The notes under the pieces: model-generated
Seen by the model: only the letters and a program-made list of their open reading frames with translations
Told to the model about the DNA's origin: nothing
Databases searched by the model: none
Shown: in pieces, positions 59,025 through 64,000 of the stretch
Numbering within the stretch: position 1 is the stretch's first letter
How the letters are laid out: the number at the start of each line of letters is the position of its first letter
Program-made: the position numbers and the translations under genes
Source of the DNA: Xestospongia muta
Taxonomy: Eukaryota > Porifera > Demospongiae > Haplosclerida > Petrosiidae
Length of the DNA: 64,000 bases
Assembly (NCBI GenBank): GCA_963693285.1
Contig: OY848920.1
Span: 374,501 to 438,500 of the forward strand
Direction: 5' to 3'

Positions 59025-62000
59025 TCACTCAATATCAAACTTGATATTTATATCCAGTTGTTTTTCAATATTGGCAGTCCATTCTTCAGCTATAAAACTA
59101 GCTGCATCTTTATATGGACCTTCTTGCTTAGCTAAACTCTGTAAAAACAACTGACAACGTTTTACTAACTTCTGACTAGTATGTATGAAGTTCATGCTTG
59201 ACTTGAATTCTCTCATTATGTCATCAAAGGTTGGTGTATCTTTGGTTGTTTCAGATATTAGACCATGAGAATACATGTCTCTAGCAACTGATTTCAGAGC
59301 TACTTTCAGCAAATCATCCAAAGCAGAATACTGGTTAGTAAGAACATCTTGTATGATTCTTTTAATTTCTTTAAGATTATCACCAGTAATTATAGCTAGA
59401 CTGTTCATTGAATGAGACCAATCATGTTTCTTCCTTTTCTGTTTTGACTCCTCTTCTGATATCTCTTCATCTCCTCGTGGCCGTTTTCTTGAATTCATTC
59501 CCATCATGTCAGTAGATTGCTAATGAACAATAAGACAATTTATAAATAAGTCAATAAATTATATTAATATTAATTATCAACCTTATTGATCAAGACATCT
59601 TCCATTGGACTCTGATGTTCTGGTACACTGACTTGAGCTCCATGATTCATCACCTGATCACTGTGATGAGTTGTTGTAACTTTGAGAAAAAAAAACAGCA
59701 CATTTAACTTAGGGATTTTTAAATAAAATTTGCATCAAATTGTTTTATGTCTGATATTGTGAATGGTGTTCTTACGTTGTACAGATTTTTGTCTTAGAAA
59801 TAAGTTGATAAATAAATCAACATTCCATTCAACTCCCAAAACTGGAACTTTGTAATGGAGTCTTTTGACTGTGTCAGGTCCCAGATCTGCACATATATCT
59901 ACCAAACATAATGGAGGCTCATGATGTCCAGTACTACCAAACATTTTAATGTCAGTATATTTCACCTAAACAAAAGATTATATAATTGTTACAGTATATT
60001 GTTTCTTTACCACAAGAGGTTGCATACGAGGCAAAATCACCCAACCTTGAGGAATTTCATGACGATACTTTTGAATATCAAACTCAATATCATTTTGTGG
60101 TTTTAAGACTAAACCAATTTTCTGAGCTTCTTCAGCATGAGGATGACATCGTTTTATATACTGAAGTAATATAAGTAGACACAATATATTAACACACAAT
60201 ATATTGTTACCTGTTGAAGTACATCGAGATGTTTAACAACAGTAAACATAATTTTCCATTCATATTCTAGTGTGGCTTTTTCCTCATAATATACTTTACA
60301 ATAATAAAGAATATTTTCAGTTAGTTTAGTAGCAGCTAAGATAAAATATGAAGTTAAAATAAAATATGATAACATGTTCTTACCATTATGTGATGTACTA
60401 ACAGTTGTATCACTATTTTGTAATAGTTTATGTCGCACTTCATCATCTTCCAAATTTTCAGCTTCTTGAGTATAGAACCACAGACAAATAATGGTGTGAT
60501 ATATAGAGATCAAAATGAGATCTTTATTATCAGGATTTTACTCACTTATCTCTACTGCTTGTACTTCCATATCATCACATGTTTCATCTCTTTCCTTTAT
60601 TTCAAATTCTGTAAATATGTAAATATACAAGTAGAGTTGTGTTTTACTGCTACCATCATAATTAGAAGGTTGTAGATCATTTTCTTCACTAATGTGAGTC
60701 TCTTCATTCTCGTGTGAGTTATCATCTGATGTGCTGTCTTCTCCTTCACCTGCATTGTCTTCAATATCTTCCAAATGCAAGTAAAGACCAAATAGACTAA
60801 ATTCTGTACAAGAAATGGACCCATATTGGTTTCCTGGAGAAAAATGACCTCCTGGAAGAACTTCAAACTGATAGGGAGGTATCCCATTATTGACTGGTGC
60901 TTTCATAAACTGAAGAGAATTACATTGTTCTGGTGTCTCTAGTGCTACACAATGTTGTATATTGACAGTGAGAGGTTTTAGTAATGGATTTGAAATGAAA
61001 ATTGCATAAACAGCACTGACAAGCTCACAGCCTTTAGGGAATTCAAATTCACCTCCAGCAAGAGCAGTGATAACCACTTCACATGTCTCTGATGGAGGTA
61101 GTATTCCTTCAGGTGCAGATAGAGATAATCCATATTTCTCCCAGTTAAAAAATTGAGGCTGACTACTCCCTCGAAGTAGAAAAAGAGTGTCTCCAGCTGG
61201 AATAACACCTCTGAGATTGCCTATAACATAAAATTATACAATTGATTAGAATAAAGTATAACATGAATATACATTAAATAATATTGTCTGTTTGTTATAC
61301 CTTCCATTTGATTCAGATATGATGCTAAATCTTCAAGTTTCATTTGTCTCATTTCTATGTAGAAACATTAAACAGATATAGTATACACAGAACTTCATAA
61401 AACAATAAATACTAATTATCTATTAATATCTGTTACCTTTTAAGCTTTGCTTTAACTCCCCAATCTGTTTGTCTCTCTCTCTTAGCTGTAAAGTGAGTGT
61501 GTCATGCTCTGTATTTTGTTGATCAACAGACTCTTCAGTAACTATAAAAAACTCATTAGTGATAAATACACTTTATAATAAACATACATTTACTAGGAGA
61601 TGACAAGGAGATATCATGATCACGATCATCCTCTAACTGATCCTTCAATTCTGATATACACAAGTAATCACAAGATCAATGTCATCTTTTAACATACCTT
61701 TCTTTTCACTGTTAGATAGTGTGGACTCTTTTTCTTTGGCCATTGTTTGCATTTCATTGAGTCCTTTAATAGGTAGCAAATTCTGAGCCTTTGATATAAC
61801 TGCTAGATCTAGTGCTAGAAAAATATCATACAATGAGAAGTACCAATGTTATACACTGTATAGTGTATATATGCATATCAGTTACCTTTCAAAAGAAAGC
61901 TTTGTTGTAACTCATTCAGTTTGTCTCTCTCACTTAGTTGTAAAGTGAAAGATGTAGTTACTGTTTTATTTTCTATGCCATCATCACTAGTCTTCTTTTT

Positions 62001-64000
62001 GAGTGTATCTTGTTCATCTTCAAGACCTTTAAAGAATTAAGATGATAGTCAGACAAGAATGACAGATGATCAAATAATACATTGACAGAAAATACTGTAT
62101 ATCTTGTTATAGTTGCTAGCTATTAGGAATATCACTCATCGTTGAAATATATTTTCCATCTCATCATCTACTACTAGCATTCCTAAGATAGTTTTGGACC
62201 ATGTGTTAATGTACTGTGTTTATTTTATTCTATTATTGTATGTGACTTTTAAAGCTGTCAAATTATTCATAAGAACTGACCATTAATATATATGGTAACT
62301 AATGAATTTACTTATTCATATTGCAAACGCTGTGTTACAGTACCACATATTGAAAATCTCAAGTCTTTGGTATTAATAAAAAACAGTAGTTAAGAATCAT
62401 TATCACAAATTCACAATAATGTTAAGATGACTGTTTGTATTATTAAATTACAAGGTGGTGGTATTAGAAAGCATACATTCACAGTATTTATTAATCATTT
62501 CAGAATTAAGTGCAATTCTTTCATTTGTTTATATTTAATGACTCACTCTCTTTTCCCTTTAGAATATTTGTCAACTTGTCTAACTGTGAAAATGTTGTTT
62601 TGTTCATTCTTTTAATTGTTGTTAACTCAGTCTCTATATATAACAGAGAATAAGACAATACACAACATGTCTTGTTAAGAACTCATCTTTACCTTCTGAC
62701 ATCTCTAGTGTCTCCTGTGTATCTGGTTCCTCAATTTGTTGATTACTCTCCTTCAGTTGTAAAGTCAGTGATGTGTTTTCTGTTTGTAGTTTCTCTTTGT
62801 CTGACAGTAACTCCACTAAAATAAAAAAAAATTCACAATAGTAAACCTAGATGTCTTACCTTCCCTTCTCTTCAATTGTTCTATCTGTAAAATCATTGCT
62901 CTGTTCATTTTAGCACTTGCTCCGAATGATTGTTTGTTTTCAGTCTCTATATACAAGAGAGAACAAGACAGTATACAACATGTATTATTGAGCTCACCTT
63001 TACTTGCTTTTACACTAGACATTTCTGGTATATTCATTTTGAGTGCATCCTGCTCTTCAAATCCTTTAAAGAATTTAAATGATAGGCAGACAATAGTGAC
63101 AGATGGTCAAATAATGTATTGACAATACTGTATATCTAGCTATAGTTGCTAGTTGTTTATAATATATCACTTGTCATTGAAATACATTTTCCATCTCATT
63201 TCTGAGACTAGGCAATCCTAAGATAGTTTTGGACCATGTGTTCATAAGAACTGACCATTAATAGATATGACAACTAATGAATTTATTTATTCATATTGCA
63301 AACACTGTGTTACAGTACCACATGTTAAAAAATCTCAAATTTTCAATATTGTAACTGGTAAAGCTTTTAATGAAGGAAATTTCTTTATCATGTTGTTCAT
63401 ATTTATAAATTTGTGAATTATTTGAGCTTTATGAACATAACTGAACATGAGAGATTTGTAAAGCAATTATTTTCCTTGTTTTTAACAATGATCTGAAATC
63501 ATCGATCTTCAAATTGTTTTTGCTCTAAATATTTCTTCATAATAATCAATTCCTCATCAGTATATATGGCAACTAATCAAGTACTTATTCTTATCACTAT
63601 ATGACTGATCAAAATTTCAAGCAATTCATAGGGCTTTTTAATGTAAATTCTTTGGTATTAATAAAAATTCTGTAATTTGATTGAAATATAGTCATCATTT
63701 ATTTATTTCCTTCTCTGTCAAATGCAATAGCAATTCTTTAATTTATGTTTTACCTCTACAAAATGTAAGTTGTACAATGTGTTAATCCATATCTTATTAT
63801 CAAAACCATATTAAAACCATATTCTTAGCTTGTGGAACCATTCCTACAAGTTAATTTATTTGCTTTTAATGAATATTTTATATACTTGTTAATGGTTTCT
63901 GAGACTTTTGTATAAATGCTAAATTTAGTAACAATGTCATATAATGAGAAGTAACAATTATCTACTAATATCAGTTACCTTTCAAGCTTTGCTTTAACTC
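59025..64000 (-). CDS. coiled coil-ZU5-UPA-like protein, 5' end beyond window
   Basis: Coil exons run from 64000 to about 61300. Then ZU5 60654-61220, acidic exons 60546-60608 and 60384-60464, UPA-like 60211-60335, 60011-60160 and 59776-59965, linker 59582-59679 and last exon 59025-59519. All junction phases fit. ZU5 shows EFEFPKGCELVSAVYAI, LPGGHFSPGNQYGSISC and the closing strand CTEFSLF (F-S at 60796-60801). An acidic Ser/Glu linker replaces the glycine-rich segment of 34750-35361. The UPA-like part reads ILYYCKVYYEEKATLEYEW and MFGSTGHHEPPLCLVDICAD. The last exon has a basic patch (NSRKRPRGDEE) and a helical domain (MYSHGLISETTKDTPTFDDI) in place of a classic Death domain; its fold is unassigned. 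Near-duplicate of 44162-49030. Confidence 0.75.

Noticed and set aside
60820..60850. HFS in LPGGHFSPG as the autoproteolysis site
   Set aside because: The tripeptide resembles the PIDD motif, but it is not conserved in the paralogues (HFT, HFF, SFP) and lies before the last ZU5 strand; the later F-S pair fits the FIIND position better.
1..64000. NACHT or NB-ARC ATPase between the CARD-like domains and the LRRs
   Set aside because: No Walker A/B motif was seen in any host exon; the only P-loop-like sequence is the RecQ fragment in the transposon.
1..64000. CRISPR arrays, bacterial operons or prophage
   Set aside because: The spliced genes and metazoan domains rule out a prokaryotic source; tandem repeats found are a minisatellite, a microsatellite and exon arrays.

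Overview
This window looks like genomic DNA from a demosponge of the Amphimedon type. The DNA is AT-rich, introns are short (about 30-400 bp) with GT-AG borders, and the proteins are built from animal Death, CARD-like, ZU5, UPA and ribonuclease-inhibitor-type LRR modules. The species call is inference; the eukaryotic and metazoan character is clear. Every host gene that can be supported lies on the minus strand, so the window reads 5'->3' from high to low coordinates. No NACHT/NB-ARC ATPase, tRNA, rRNA or CRISPR array was seen. All domain assignments are by eye.

The window is one tandem-duplicated cluster of death-fold signalling genes. Two LRR genes are intact on paper: 11530->7816 (1019 aa) and 58847->54162 (1107 aa). 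Both read Death - CARD-like - CARD-like - an unnamed 'X' domain - coiled coil - LRR. A second group carries ZU5-UPA-Death tails: 18977->13400 (lesioned), 38169->33583, and 31784->26726 (a chimera with UPA-Death but no ZU5). A third group has coiled coil - ZU5 - acidic linker - UPA-like - a C-terminal helical domain: 52505->44162 and >64000->59025. A gene at 3038->1 runs off the left edge. Directly downstream of each ZU5/UPA-Death tail sits a small Death-CARD adaptor: intact at 13077->12030, frameshifted at 33330->32284, truncated at 26413->25659. A ZU5-UPA-Death gene beside a Death-CARD gene recalls PIDD and RAIDD of the vertebrate PIDDosome.

Almost every internal exon begins and ends in phase 1. 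Exons can therefore be copied, skipped or swapped without breaking the frame, and the window shows this happening: a four-copy Death exon array (49.2-52.2 kb), a duplicated terminal exon (38.6-40.3 kb), an LRR tail replaced by UPA-Death (about 27.85 kb), and an NLS exon fused in frame to a Death exon (30449-30902).

Other contents are three copies of pieces of the spliceosome gene BCAS2/SPF27 (21.4-22.0, 43.0 and 52.8-53.7 kb); a broken gene of an unrecognised family (7452->3961); a 1967-bp DNA transposon with about 150-bp inverted repeats, an 8-bp target duplication and a RecQ-like helicase fragment (19059-21025); two fold-back MITE-like elements; a LINE 3' fragment; a 21-bp minisatellite; and an AT microsatellite.
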